Assembly (NCBI RefSeq): GCF_024166365.1
Contig: NC_064837.1
Location: 75,139,553 to 75,203,552, forward strand
DNA length: 64,000 bases
Direction of reading: 5' to 3'
Source of the DNA: Elephas maximus indicus
Taxonomy: Eukaryota; Chordata; Mammalia; Proboscidea; Elephantidae
This document shows positions 32,273-44,869 of this stretch, in pieces. The notes below the pieces were generated by a model that searched no databases, was not told where the DNA came from, and worked only from the letters and a program-made list of their open reading frames with translations. The first letter of the stretch is position 1. Every line of letters begins with the position of its first letter. The translations under genes were made by a program, and so were the position numbers.

Positions 32273-33004
32273 CCCTCTACCATTAACTTCTGGATCTGTA
32301 TTATGTAGCTTGTTTTAAGGCGCTGGGTGTATGTATTCTTTTCAGAGATTTCCAAATGCTTGTCTTCTTCAAGTGGATTATTATAATAAAAATCCCCTAG
32401 GGCATTCTTGAAAAGGCTGATTCCTTGGCCCCACTTCTGGGAATTTTGAGGTAATAATCATAAAGGTAGTATCTTTGAGCCTGAATTTTTAAGAAGCTCC
32501 CCAAGTAATTTTTCTGTATAGCAAGTTTCAGGACTAACACATAACTCCTGGCTAAGCAATTTTGTAAAGAAAAGAACTCAATCAGTGATCTATCCCTAGA
32601 ACTTTGGATTGTCATTTAGCACTTTGAATTGTCAGATATCTAACACTGCCTACGAAATAACTTTTTCCCTTAATCTCAGAAAATGGAAGAAGTTATACAA
32701 ACAGCATATTTTTGTGTATTTACCCTATAAAACAATCAGTCTAAATCCACTTTAAAGTAAGATGAGTTCATATTTTACCTTTTATTTGAAAAACAATATT
32801 GGTGACAAAGGCAGAAAAAAACTATTCCTCTGGAGTAGACACTAGCATTATGTTAAGGATAAACACTGCCAGGAGTATTATAAAAGAGCTAAGTTTTTAT
32901 TATCCACACAATTTAAAAGACATCGCAGTGCGACATCACAGTGCCCAATACCCATAAACTACTTGTATGAATTAAAAATAATTTAAAGGTCATAATACTT
33001 GCTT
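32273..33004. other. Unclassified AT-rich sequence
   Basis: No gene, RNA or named repeat was recognised. CATCGCAGTGCGACATCACAGTG at about 32921-32945 is a small imperfect direct repeat. Confidence 0.4.
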
Positions 33005-33212
33005 AAGGAGCTCCAGTGGCACAAACAGTTAAGTGCTTGGCTGCTAACTGAAAGGTTGGTGGGTTAGTACTTACCCAGTGGCTCCTGGCGGAAAACATGG
33101 TCATCTGTCCCCATAAAGGTTATAGCAAGAAAACTCTATGAGCTGTCCTACTCTGTCACGTGGGGTTGGTGTGACTTGGAATCAACTTGATGGCACCTAA
33201 CAACAGTAATGA
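33005..33212 (+). mobile_element. AfroSINE, RTE-tailed type
   Basis: The head GGAGCTCCAGTGGCACAAACAG and body TCCTACTCTGTCACGTGGGG end in ACTTGATGGCACCTAACAACAG. This terminus matches the RTE 3' end. Flanks ATAATACTTGCTT and ACAATATTTGCTT suggest a 13-bp target duplication with two mismatches. Confidence 0.88.
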
Positions 33213-33374
33213 CAATATTTGCTTTCCTATTATTTAATTGGTTTTTGTTAATATGCAAATGATTTATATCCGAGTACATGATACTGTGAATTGGGTTCCT
33301 AGAAGACCATTCTGGGTACCACAGGGAAGTATTCTGGATTAATAACTAAATATCAGTTCCGGAAGGACTGTCAG

Positions 33375-33465
33375 AACTAATTTTTACCTAGCCTAATTCC
33401 CTCATTTCACAGTAAGGAGTAACTTGCCAAAGATCCTACAATGAGTTGGCTACTTGCCTGTAGTG
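33375..33465 (-). mobile_element. MIR SINE fragment
   Basis: CCTCATTTCACAGTAAGGAGTAACTTGCCAAAGATCCTACAATGAGTTGGC resembles the reverse complement of the MIR core. It is short and diverged. Confidence 0.5.
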
Positions 33466-34330
33466 GTATGTAGCACCTACTTCAGTACCTCAGCCACCTG
33501 CAGAAGTAGAGAGGATACACTGTGGTTTAAAGAAAGACCACACATTTTTAATTTGTCTAGTTGTGCTCTGGGCTAGCAAGCTGATATTTCAATTTTACTC
33601 AGGTCCTTCTTGTTTCTCAAGCCTTAATATTACTTGGATTTTCTTTTTTTTGAATGCAGTACCTATTGTTTTCTTGGGTTATGTTTTAAACTAGTAGTTC
33701 AAAGGAAATGTTTTCCACTCATTTAATTGGAAAGGTCCACAACATGTGCCAAAAGAGATTGAATTTGATCTTCAGTTAAAATCTCACTGGATGCTGCTTG
33801 ATTTTTTAAACACTTGATTAACTTAGGCTCTGGGCAAAATGGAAACAATTGTATATACTCACTTCTTCCCTCTTCTGCCTTATCCTAACCCCATTAACCC
33901 AATCTTAAAACGATTTTACATGTAATATCCAAAGAAGCTCTGTGTTAATATTACATCAATAAAACAAAACTTCACAAATTGATGTATATGAGTCATGAGA
34001 ATGTCTAATAATCCTATCAATGTTATTAAGGTCCCTGTCTTTTAACTTAATAAATAACCAAGTGCCTATGGTGCGCTGGGAGCACAGGCTCTGCCCCTGC
34101 ACATGATCCACAGCACACTGTGAGCTCACTGACGACAATGTGAGTTATGAAACGTGGTTTCATAATCCCAACACAAACATTGTCAACCTGGGTACCTGTT
34201 TATTTTAGGAAATAGTATGGTGGATTGCAAGTCAAGGTTAATTGCAACAAACAAGTGAAATTTGTTCAAAATAAGCATATATATCAGGAATAACGGTGAC
34301 TAGGTTTTACATGCCTCTCTGTTAATTTTA
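33466..34330. other. Unclassified sequence
   Basis: No coding, RNA or repeat assignment. Long T/A-rich runs occur around 33640-33830. Confidence 0.4.
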
Positions 34331-35568
34331 TGTGAAGTTTGCTGAAGATCATTCAAAAACTGTTGTAGCAGTACATCGACAGGGAACTGCCAGAAGTCAA
34401 GCCAGATTCAGAAGAGTACCTGGAACGAGGGATATTATTGTTGACCTCAAATGGATTCTGGCTGAAAGCAGAGAAAACCAGAAAGATGTTTACTTGAATT
34501 TTATTGACATTTTACTGTGTGGACCATAACAAATTATGAATAACATTGCAAAGAATGGGAATTCTGGAATACTTAATTGTGCTCATGAGGGACCTGTACA
34601 TAGATCAAGAGGCAGTCGTTGAAACAGGAGGGGATACTGCATGGTTTAAAGTCAAGAAAGGTGTGTGTCAAGGTTGTATCCTTTCATCATACTTATTCAA
34701 TCTGTATACTCAATAATCTGAGAATCTGGACTATACAAAAAAGAAGGGGTCATCAGGATTGGAGGAAGACTCATTAACAACCTAGCTTATGCAGATAATG
34801 CAACCTGACTTGCTGTAAGTGAAGAGGACTTGAAGCACTTACTGATGAAGATCAAAGACTGCAGCCTTCAGTATGGATTGCACCTCAACATAAAGAAAAC
34901 AAAAATCCTCACAACTGGACCAACAAGCAACATCATGATAAATGGAGACAAGATTAAAATTGTCAAGTGTTTCATTTTACTTGGGTTGACAATCAATACC
35001 CATGGAAGCGGCAGTCAAGAAATCAAAGTATGCATTGTGTTGGGGAAATCTGCTGCAAAAGACCTCTTTAAAGTATTGAAAAGATGTCACTTTAAGGACT
35101 AAGGTGCACCTGACCTAAGCCATGATGTTTTCAGTCACCTCATATGCATGTGAAGGCTGGGCAATGAATAAGAAAGGCTGAAGAAGAAATGATGTCTTTG
35201 GATTATGGCGTTGGTGAAGAATAATGAATATACCGTGGACTGCCAAAAGAACAAACAAACCTGTCTTGGAAGCAGTACAGCCAGAATACTCCTTAGAAGC
35301 AAAGATGGTGAGACTTCGTCTCATATACTTTGGATGTGTTATTAGGAGGGATCAGTCCCTGGAGAAGGATATCATACTTGGTAAAGTAGAGGGTCAGTGA
35401 AAAGAGGAAGAACCTTAATGAGATGGATTGGCACAGTAGCTACAACAATGAGCTCAAGCATAACAATGATTGTGAGGATGGAGTAGGACCAGGTAGTGGT
35501 TCGTTCTGTTGTGCATAGTGTTGTTATGAGTGGGAACTGATTAGAGGGCTCCTAACCAGAAAGACAAC
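34331..35568 (+). mobile_element. RTE LINE 3' half, 5'-truncated
   Basis: It starts with GTGAAGTTTGCTGAAGATCATTCAAAAACTG and continues through RT (34830-35102, with LHLNIKKTKILTTGPTSNIM) to the tail domain. It ends near CTCCTAACCAGAAAGACAAC. Compared with 18389-19630 it has many substitutions, frame breaks and stop codons. The YADD-equivalent near 34790 reads YADNAT. Confidence 0.88.
34332..35480 (+). pseudogene. RTE reverse transcriptase remnant
   Basis: Broken RT frames occur at 34332-34529 and 34830-35102. The catalytic YADD is degraded to YADN. The tail-domain homology (GGATCAGTCCCTGGAGAAGG, then AAGTAGAGGGTCAGTGAAAAG) includes a stop where other copies have an arginine codon. Not functional. 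Confidence 0.8.
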
Positions 35569-35679
35569 ACGTTGTCCTATATATCAGTCTCTAATTTTGT
35601 GTTTGTCCTTTTTCTCTTTTCCAAATCACCAGATGCTGCTCTTTGAGTTTCTGGTGAGTTGGAAGAAGGGAAAAGTATA

Positions 35680-36065
35680 TCTTCGTAGTGGAAGCTTTGA
35701 AGTCAGATCCACCTCATTTGAATCTCAGCTTCATCAATTCTTGGCTTTTACCATAAGCAAGTTATCTAATTTATATAAACCTCAGTTTCCCTACATGTAA
35801 AACGGACATTTAATATTATGTATGTCATAAATTTCTGTTAACCGAACCCAATCAAACCCGTTGCCATCGAGTGGATTCTGACTCATAACAACTCTATAAA
35901 ACAGAGTAGAGCTGGCCTATAGGTTTCCAAGGAGCAGCTGGTAGATTTGAAATGCCAACCTTTTGGTTAGCAGCCGAGCTCCTAGCCAGTGTACCACCAG
36001 GGCTCCTAAATTGCTCTTAGGATTAAGTAAAATAAAGAATGTAAAGCACTTAGTTCAGAATTTGG
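35680..36065 (+). mobile_element. MIR SINE, split by AfroSINE
   Basis: Left part: GAAGTCAGATCCACC...CATAAGCAAGTTATCTAATTTATATAAACCTCAGTTTCCCTACATGTAAAACGG. Right part, after the SINE: TTAGGATTAAGTAAAATAAAGAATGTAAAGCACTTAG. Joined in order these follow MIR from core to 3' region. Confidence 0.8.
35840..36006 (-). mobile_element. AfroSINE inserted in MIR
   Basis: Reverse AfroSINE from CCGTTGCCATCGAGTGGATT to CCACCAGGGCTCC. Flanks TAAATTTCTGTT (35828-35839) and TAAATTGCTCTT (36007-36018) match at 10 of 12 positions. Confidence 0.9.
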
Positions 36066-36884
36066 AACAAGACAAACCTCTATAAAGTTACAATATTTCA
36101 GAACCTCACAAGGCAACTACCCCTTTTGTAATAACATCTAAAATCGAAGGATGAGTGAGGTGGTCTCTTATATCAATTCTTCTTTGGTAAATCAAAGGCT
36201 TGAGTCATCAAAGCATTTATACTTCCAATAGGTGAGATCCATTGGTAAATGGCTGTAAGGGTCAAATTATCACCAAACATGGGAGTTTATAAAATAGTAA
36301 GCAACATTTCTTTTGGCTTCAAGGAAGTTTTATTTATTTATTTTTTACCACTAGCTAACTTTTATCCTTTTATTGAAAACAGGCTTGCTGGGCATTTCAA
36401 CGTTACAGGCAATTTTACAGTTTCAAATGTGCAGCATATTTTTGTGATTTTGCTGCGTCATTGAGAGTTAGAAATTTTCCATAATTTTCTGGAGATAATA
36501 GTCTAATATTGGCTCACATTAATACACTGTTTCGGACATCTTGGCAAATCAGAATATTCTCTAGAGATTTTGCAGGAAGATAAGAGAATGGTACCACTTC
36601 AATTGCAAAGAGTTATTGTTCTCTAGGCTTTTTTTGCTGCTGTTGTTAATGCAGACATAATCAATATGAATACAGGAAAATTCATTAGGTGAACCTGGTG
36701 GTTAATTGTCAAAGGAAATCTAGAATGGCTATCTTAAGTTTGAATTTTTTCTTTGCAAAAGTAGAGGAAAAGCACATTATTGATGGAAAACTTTTGATCC
36801 AGAAAACAACAGCTTAGATATATGTGGCATGTGAGTGGAGTGGGCTAGGGTTGTGTGTGTAAGCTAATCTGACGGGGGTTAAAG
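36066..36884. other. Unclassified sequence
   Basis: No gene or repeat family was recognised. TTTTATTTATTTATTTTTTA at about 36328-36347 is simple sequence. Confidence 0.4.
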
Positions 36885-37135
36885 GACACCTGCCCCCTGT
36901 ACCCATCCCACTCACTCTTCAGTGCTCAGCTCAGGTGTTATCTCCTGTATGAAGCTGTTAGTGAATATTCGCCTCACTCCCTGCAGAAGAGTTAACTGTC
37001 CACATAACATCCATCATTGTAATATTTAGTCATATTTTATTGTAGTGACTCATTCACCTGTTAGTGTCTCTGCCTAAATTGTAAGGCCATGGAGAGCAGG
37101 AAGCCAGTCCTTGACAAGATTTATGTTCAATAAAG
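36885..37135 (+). mobile_element. L2 LINE 3' end
   Basis: CAGTGCTCAGCTCAGGTGTTATCTCCTGTATGAAGC, then TGCCTAAATTGTAAGGCCATGGAGAGCAGG, then TGTTCAATAAAGATGAA follow the L2 3' UTR. Confidence 0.75.
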
Positions 37136-37964
37136 ATGAAAAAGGGATGGGGGTTAAGGCAAGCACAGAGAGGGAAGGAGGGAGAGAAAAGGAAAGAAGA
37201 CCTTACATGAGGTGAGTGATCACCAGTTTCCATGAAAGGCTAAGGTTACCTGATGCTACAGTTTAAGGTGTCCAGGTGAGTGAGACAGAGGTGAAAAAGT
37301 GGGAAGGAAAATGTCACACTGTCCAGTGACCTGGTGATGTTAATGAAGGCATCACCATCCATCAGCACAGGGAAAGTGCGATTATCTTCCTGGATGAATT
37401 TGGTTCCAGGAAAGATTTGTACGAGCACAGTCATTCAGAATAAACTAGTGTTGGAGATTCATCACAGAACACAGTCAGGGCCCCAGTGATAACTACCGAA
37501 TTTCTTTTTTAAGTCAGGGCATTTTTTTTTTTTTTAATTCATCAACCACTGTGTTAAAAATATAGCGGCATTCTATCATGTGAATGAGTTAGACAATACC
37601 TATATATTAGTCTAAAAATAAATGGCTTAATGTACAAGAAAAGATGAGTGTAGTCATAATGGAATCTTACTCCTTTCTTTAAATCACATCCATAAATAAG
37701 CATTACTTTCTTCTGAATATGATTTTCCATTTGGCTTCTGGCTGTTTTCTGCCAGTTCCACCAGGATCCATCCAATGGGGGCTGGCCCTCTAGGCTTGAC
37801 CCATGGAATAGTATCGAATGGTCAGACCCTTCTATGGCCCTTGATTCATGTTGCCATATTGATTTTTTTCAAAAAGTATGTATCACTTGTAATGCCACCA
37901 GCAATGCATGAAAGTGGGATGTTAATTCTACCCCGTATTATCTTTTAGGATTGGAGGGTAGATT
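37136..37964. other. Unclassified sequence with purine- and T-rich tracts
   Basis: A GA-rich stretch lies at 37166-37200 and a T-run at 37520-37535. Open frames in the region lack recognisable domains. Confidence 0.4.
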
Positions 37965-38150
37965 TAGCTGATAGCATTCTTAGAGCCCTTATTACAGTCT
38001 GACTTGTAATATAGTTATTTGTCTACGTATTTTGTTTTTCCTTTAAATCCTTAGGCTACTTAAGACAGAAATACGTTAGTTGATTGTTTTTCCTCATGGC
38101 CCCAAGCAGAGTGCCTTGCACATAGAAGGTGCTTCGTAAATGATTGTTGA
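37965..38150 (+). mobile_element. L2 LINE 3' end
   Basis: It ends with CAGAGTGCCTTGCACATAGAAGGTGCTTCGTAAATGATTGTTGAA and an A-run, the typical L2 terminus. The upstream part is strongly diverged. Confidence 0.7.
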
Positions 38151-38770
38151 AAAAAAAAAGAAAGAAAAACCTGTATATGTCACTTTTGATAGGTTAGCAA
38201 ATTAGCAAAGAAAACATCTACTTTCCAGATGTTCAGGAGAATTGAAGCAGGGAGAGGGCCTTATGATGCATATTTACCTCATTGTCTGTGGTTTAAATTA
38301 TTTTTATTAAATAGTCGGCTAATTGTTCAGGCTTGCTCTCTGTGCATTATAAGGCTAAATAGGGCATATTAGCAATGGATTTAACAAGACAAGCCTGGGG
38401 CTCTGTACACTGAAGTATATCTTGTTATACTGCAAGGATGATCTGTACCTTCCAAAATGACTAGACCATCACCGTGGGCACACTCACCTATGACAGTCAC
38501 CCAGGCAAAAGGGCCTTTAATAAAACTCCAGAATGAACAGAAAAAAATACACTGTCCATACAAAAACCTCAGGCAGCAGGTTCTGGTTGGCAAGAGCACT
38601 ACAACCAGGCAGTCCAGAAGAATCGTAACTCCTCTGCATAATACACTTCACAGTGAGGTGCTTAATCTTTTTTTTTCAAATAAACAGTTCCGAGTCCAGA
38701 AGACCTATCCAGAGTTGCTTCTTGGTAAAAACTCCAACAACGTTATTTTTTCGACACTACACTTCAGCGA

Positions 38771-38972
38771 AACGAGCCCTGATGGCTCAATGGTTAAGCA
38801 CTTGACTGCTAATTGAAAGGTTGGTGGTTTCAGCCCACCCAGTGCCTCCGTGGGAGAAAGACTTGGAGATCAGCTTTCCTGAAGATTAAGCCAAAAAAAC
38901 TCTATGGAGCAATTCTACTCTGTCACGTGGGTACTATGAGTCAGAACTGACTCAACGGCACCCAACAGCAAC
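38771..38972 (+). mobile_element. AfroSINE, RTE-tailed type
   Basis: GAGCCCTGATGGCTCAATGG at the head, GGGAGAAAGACTTGGAGATC in the body and CTCAACGGCACCCAACAGCAACA at the end. The end corresponds to the RTE tail. Diverged but full length. Confidence 0.88.
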
Positions 38973-40884
38973 ATGCTTTAGCATTCCTGTTTCATGGCCA
39001 CTGCCTATGTCTTATTTCCCCTAATTGCTCCAGCTCTGTAATTTTAAAATTTGATCCACCAGTCCCTGAATATAATCTTGGTATTTGTTTAGATCTTTAA
39101 CTTCTTTTGTCCACTGTAACAGGTGCTTGTCTTTGGAGACACGGAAGCAGGGTCCCTGCCCTCACAGACCCTACCAGCCACCAAGAGCTTGCCTGCCTTA
39201 CTGGGTAATGGTGTCACCTGATGGTTGGTAGGGGCCAGGCTTTGTACTTTCCTGTTGCAGTTCTGCCTTTCCTTCCACCCTGGCCTCGTTTCACATATTT
39301 TTTTCCCCCTCTTATCCTCTCAACTCATTCCATCTTCATGATTATGCTTCCTCTTCTATCCAGCCTATATTCCAAACACGATCTTGCTTGCACCCTCAAT
39401 GTTCTCATTCCCTTGTCTTTCCACCACATGTTTCCAGAGATCTCCCAATCCTGGATCTCCGTGATTACCCCCTGAGCTTCTGGATGTTGTTGAAGGAAAT
39501 CATACAACATGTGAGAAGTGTCACAGGTATTCTGAGACCTCACACCCTCAGCTGGGGGCTCAGATGAGCTTAGCATTCCTTGCAGAGCTTTCTATCTCCC
39601 CCAAAGCCATTTGCCTCATCCCTCATGGCCTCTGCAATCACCATTGCCTCATCTCTCTGAGAAGATGGACCAGTCCCCACGGCACAGAAACTTGAAGCCA
39701 TGTGGCATGAACTCTCAACTCACTGTCCTTCACATATAAAAAACCAGTTATATTTACACCATCCTCATCTCCTTTGATCTAGATATGGTCCTTCTACTGA
39801 GCCTAGCCTTTGATACAGTCTCTTCCAGCACCTTTTATTTTCAGTGTCCTCCTTCCTGATTTCTTCCACGTGCCCTATGATATGATCAAGTCTCTTTCAT
39901 CGTAAAAAGCCTTTCTTCCCTCAACAAAGACTTTCCCTTCTGGCTACCACTCTATCTCTCACTTCTTGCCTTCATTTTAAAATTAAATTTTTGTTTTAAT
40001 ATTTTAAAATTTTCTTATGAAGTATGTCTTATATGCTGAAAGGTTTAAGAAATAATGAACAACCATATTGCTAGAACTAGGCTAAAGAAATAGAAGAACA
40101 CAGTGCATCTAGAGTTCCATGTGTAATTCTTACCCAATCATATCTTTTATTTGAGAGGCAACGCAATTCTTAAATTTGTGCTTAAAATTTCCCTTTAAGG
40201 GAAACATCATAAACATAGCCCTAGGGTTATGTTTAACTTGCCTACCCTCTGTTCTACTACAGTTAAAGAATTTTGGTCTATCTGGACATTTCAAAGAACA
40301 ATAAAGCTGTCCTTTATATCAATGACATTATGCTTACAGGATGAAAGGGGTAGAAGCGGCAAGTTTGTTGAAGGCCTTGGTATGACACAGGGAGGAGATA
40401 AAACCTACTATGACTTACCGTCTGCAACATCATGTTAGCCAGATAGAACAAAAGAAAAATTATTGCAGTTCACATCTCCTACTTCAAAGAAGGCTGTACA
40501 ACTCAGCTAGGCTTCTTTAGTGTCTATTATGACATCTAGGAATATTTCTCTTAGTTCCATGAGTGGGTGCCAGCTTTAAGAGGAAGTAGTGCAGGAGAGC
40601 ACTCTGCAGTATGACCAGGCCGTCTTACGAGACTCTGCAGGGACATATGACCTGACTGACCCTAGGTGTTGGAGGTATATGTGATAAAAAAAAAAAAAAA
40701 AAAAGCTGTGTGAAGTTTATAGTGAGTTCTAAAAGGAAAATCACAATGTAGGCCTCCTAGGGTTCGAGAGCAAGCCCATGCTCTCTGCAGCAGAGAATTC
40801 TATAACTTTTAAAAAACAACTACTGACATGCAACTGGGGCCTGGTAGAGATGAAGCTAACGAAATAACCATAAATGGCCATGGT
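38973..40884. other. Unclassified sequence; pyrimidine-rich 39240-39980; A18 run
   Basis: A long region without a recognised gene. Bases 39560-39980 are C/T-rich and may belong to an old mammalian repeat that cannot be named. A poly-A run lies at 40686-40704. Open frames at 39221-39475 and 40229-40438 have no recognisable domain. Confidence 0.4.
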
Positions 40885-41260
40885 GAGCCGGGTCTGCCAG
40901 GAATTCAAGCTGGATTCAGAAGAGGACATGGAATAACATTGCTGATGTCAGATGGCTATTGGCTGAAAGGTGAGAATACCAGGAAGATGTTTACCTGTGT
41001 TTTATTGACTATGCAAAGGCATTTCACCGTGTGAATCATAACAAATTATGGATAACATTGAGAAGAATGGGAATCCCGGGACACTTAATTTGTTCATTGG
41101 GAACTTACACATAGACCAAGAGGCAGTTGTTTGAAGAGAACAAGGGGAAACTGTGTGGTTTAGAGTCAGGAAAGGTGTGTGTCAGGGTTGTATCCTTTCA
41201 CCATACTTATTCAATCTGTATGCTGAGCAAACAGCCCAAGAGGCTGGAACATACAAAGGT
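40885..41260 (+). mobile_element. RTE reverse transcriptase fragment
   Basis: CTGCCAGGAATTCAAGCTGGATTCAGAAGAGGACATGG, then TGTTTTATTGACTATGCAAAGGCATTTC (motif A, FIDYAKAF), then GGTTGTATCCTTTCACCATACTTATTC (motif B). It stops before the YADD box. It is truncated at both ends and interrupted by stops. Confidence 0.85.
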
Positions 41261-42632
41261 CACACCCTGAGGCTCAGGTAGACAAAAATTTTAGAGGGGC
41301 ACTATTCAAAGGGTCTCACATTACTGAAAATGTTAACTTCTTGGAGATCTTTATTACTAGATGATAAAATTGAGGAAGTCTTTCAGTACTAAAACCCACT
41401 AAAACTCAGACTTTTGGCAAAGTAGAGCTTGCCCACAGAAACCTGATGTCTTCAAAGTAGCCCTCTTCAGAACAGGAGGAATAGAGAGAAGACAGGGAAC
41501 AGAAGCAAAAAAAAAAAAAAAAAATGGTGAACCTGAGAACTAGGCCATGGGAAGAACTGTGTTTTTGATATAGGCCCATGGAACTGACTAGAATCAAACA
41601 GACAATAAGCATACTATCATTTGCCAAAGAAATGATAACAGACTAAACAAAACCAGTACATTGATCCCTGTTCCCTTAAACGTCCTTTAGCAGCAAGTGG
41701 GCTGAGAAATCTATGCATCCCCCAAGAAAAATATATTCCTAGCCCCCAACTCAGATTAGCCAAGAAGGATAATGGAAAAGAAAGATCTGGTTAATGAGCA
41801 GAACTGAGGCATAGCCAAGGAGAATTCTCACCCCATAACAGGGGGATTCACAATATCTACCCAATGAAATTTCAGAATTGCAGTGGAGACTTCTTTGGAG
41901 ATCATGGAAGAGCCTGGCTGTAGATATAAATTTGGGAGTCCTAAGCACATACAGAGAGTATGTGATACTGTAAGTCCAGTTGAGATCAACAAGAGAGTGA
42001 GTGTAGATGCAGAAGGGAAGAAGTCCAAATACTGAGCCCAGGGATACGTCAAGGTTTGGAAGTAAGGGAGATGGGGACAAACTAGCAAAGGAGTCTGAGA
42101 AAAAAAATCTGAACAGATAGGATGAAACCAAAAGAGCATAGAAGCTTAAAAGCCAAATAATTAAATTGTGCCCAAGAATAATTCAGATACATGTAGTTTG
42201 TGCACAGATGAAAATGTATTCATATGCGAGAGAGAGCAACCATGTATAGTCATCACTCTAAAGAGAGGCAGAACAGGATTTATAAACCAAATCTCCCAGA
42301 AAGCATGTGGAGCAGAGCCTTGAATTTTGTCCTTGGGGAAGATGGTGAGCTGAAAATGTTCAGAGACAGCAGAGTGCCTTGAGAACGCTGTCAGACCTAG
42401 GGAAGGCAGTGTGTTCTTTGTGAGGCATCTGAGAAATCTTGAGATCTCCCCTGTGGGTGCATGTGGTGCACCAGCCAGTTTCTTTCTGCTGGTGTCTCCA
42501 CTTTACTTAAGCCAGGTCTCTGTATGTCCTTCACTATGATGTCTCACTCTCCCTTTCAGTCAACTTGTGCTCTCAGAAGGCTGAGAGGGCCACAGAACCA
42601 TAGTTTCTTTTTGACCTAGTACCATCAGCTGG
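41261..42632. other. Unclassified sequence, A-rich tract at 41508
   Basis: No gene or named repeat. A run of about 16 A lies at 41508-41524. The minus-strand frames at 41751-42139 are hydrophobic but carry no recognisable motif. Confidence 0.4.
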
Positions 42633-42836
42633 AAGGAGCTCCAGGGGGTGCAAATGGTTAAGTGCTTGGATGCTAACTGCAAGGTTGGTGGTTCAAACCT
42701 ACTCAGCATTTCTATGGGAGAAAGACCTGCTGTTCTGCTTCCATAAGGTTTATAGCCTAGAAAACCTTATGGGGAGGTTCTACTCTGTCACATGGGGTTG
42801 CTATGAGTTAGAAATAACTTGATGGCATCCAACAAG
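42633..42836 (+). mobile_element. AfroSINE, RTE-tailed type
   Basis: AAGGAGCTCCAGGGGGTGCAAATGG, GGTTGGTGGTTCAAACC (B box), CTATGGGAGAAAGACCTGC, and the end AACTTGATGGCATCCAACAAGAACA. Full length. Confidence 0.88.
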
Positions 42837-43737
42837 AACACCTTCAGATGTATGTCAGCTTGATAAAAACTGTATAGTAATATTTAAACACTGGGAGATT
42901 ACACGGCTAGAGTAAGGCAAAAAGAATACTTGGAAATATGAAAAAAAAAAAAGTAAAACCCACTTGATATATAGTTTCCTAGTCAGATTAGCTCTCACCA
43001 AGACAATAGACCCTGCAGATCAGTTTGGCCAACATTAAACAGCCAAGCTTTTCTCTCAACTGCTTAAAGTGACAGTTTTACATGCCCTTAAGTGATTACC
43101 CAGAAATTAGAAGCTGCATTAACTATTGCACAGACTCCTCTTTGACTGGCTAGGAGTAGTCAAAGACAGTTCTACTACCTAGGACTATTTTAACCAGTGA
43201 ATTTATATAGCGTGTTATATAGTCTGTTGAGGATCTGAACAGACTATTTAACCCTGAATATATAACAACCCCTGTTTCATTTGCTATTTGAGTTATAGTC
43301 AGGAATAAATGGTGGATTCATATTAAATTTAGATGATCACTTATTGTTCTATATACACTTTTTACATTTAAGAGACTTTATAGTCCATTTATTGATCCCC
43401 TTTGGAAGGAGGAAAAGATAAACCAATTAATTTGCTCAGAAAAATGTTCACATTGAAGAGAATGAGAGAGAGAAAGATCATGTACTTAAAACATTAAGAT
43501 TTGGGAGGGAAGGACAATCATGAAGTTCCGGACAAGTCAAATTCAACAAAATCCATCTATGATTTCTATTCTGAAATGTGAACTTTTACATACATATTTA
43601 CGCCCCCTAATAAAGTTTTCATACAAACTAGGTAATCTTGCTTAGAAGCTATATCTCCCTGTTCTCTACACCTTGTAAAAGCAATTTAAGTTAGTTAAAC
43701 CTTTAAATACGTATCATAACTGGGTTTGAGTGTTTTT
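42837..43737. other. Unclassified AT-rich sequence
   Basis: No recognised gene or named repeat. A GA-rich patch lies at 43455-43475. Confidence 0.4.
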
Positions 43738-43998
43738 GATCTTGACCTAGGACTGGTATTTGGCAATGTCCTTGGATCTGATATTATACTTTGTACTTGA
43801 ACCTGGATCTGGACCCAGACCTAAACCTTGGACCTTGGACATGGTCTATGAATTTCACACTTGGACTTTGGATTGAAATGTAGAACCTGAATCTTGAGTC
43901 TAAGAGTAAACTTCAGATCTTTGACCTGGAAATTAAACCATTACCTTGAAATGTGGAACTTGGACCTGGACTTGGACATAACCTTGGTCCTAGATGGT
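43738..43998 (+). repeat. Degenerate CTTGGAC-type tandem repeat
   Basis: About 260 bp is dominated by loosely spaced copies of TTGGAC, CTTGGA, ACCTGGA and ACCTTGGA. Examples are CTTGGACCTTGGACATGG, TTGGACCTGGACTTGGACAT and ACCTGGATCTGGACCCAGAC. It is an ancient, decayed short-period repeat, or a region under a strong local bias. No frame is open across it. Confidence 0.75.
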
Positions 43999-44074
43999 TG
44001 TGCCCCCATGTTTTCCTATGATTGCATTAGTTTGCTTAGCTAATAGACTTAGAGCTCATTCATACATTCATTCA

Positions 44075-44200
44075 TCAATGCATTTATCAAATTATTCTAC
44101 ATTTATAAAGCCCTTGCTATGTGTCAAGCACTGTGACAGATGGTGGGAATACTAAGTCTAATAAGATAGATTTCCTGCCCTTAAATGGCTGTGGCAGAGG
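44075..44200 (-). mobile_element. L2 LINE 3' fragment
   Basis: CATTTATAAAGCCCTTGCTATGTGTCAAGCACTGTGACAGATGGTGGGAATAC...TTTCCTGCCCTTAAA is the reverse complement of the L2 3' end (AGGGCAGG... GCACATAGTAGG..). Confidence 0.6.
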
Positions 44201-44869
44201 GTGGCTTCATGCTTACCAATTCCATTTCCTCTTCCTGGGCACAAAAGAAGACCATATATCCCAGCTTCTTGTGAAGTCAGGTTAGAGTCTGTTATGAGTT
44301 TTGATCAACTAAATATGGACAGAACGACATCAAGTCCTGGCCATAACTTCCCTTGTTAGATCCTTTTCTCTTTCTGTGGAAGCCCCAGGGGGCCATGGGC
44401 CATATGTTTAAGATGACAGAATCACAAAGTAGATAGAATCTGAATTTCTGAATCACTGCCTAGAGAAGAGTTCTCTAGGAGAAACACTGACCTTCATTGT
44501 GTTAAGTCATTGAAATCTGGGGTTTGTTAGCATTAATTACTTTGACTATAGTGATTTTCAGTCTAATAAGGGAAAGTAAATGTGTAAGTGAATGGGTGGA
44601 GAGGAGAAGGCACAGAATCTGCAAAATCAATGGGTAATTGAGCCAGAAGGAGTTTTGAATTAGTCTTAGGCTTCTGGCTTGGGTGAGTGGGTACAAGAAG
44701 ATTACACTTAGAAATTCATTATGAAAAAACTCAAGAGTAACAAGGAAGCAAAGAATGTATAGGAATAAATGCACAGGACCCAAACGTAGAAAACATATTA
44801 TGAAGACACAGAAAAAGAGAGGCAGATCATAATACTGGGTGGAGATAACACTTCATCATAAAGATGGAA
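44201..44869. other. Unclassified sequence
   Basis: Nothing recognised. The minus-strand frame at 44502-44783 is hydrophobic, without motifs. Confidence 0.4.
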
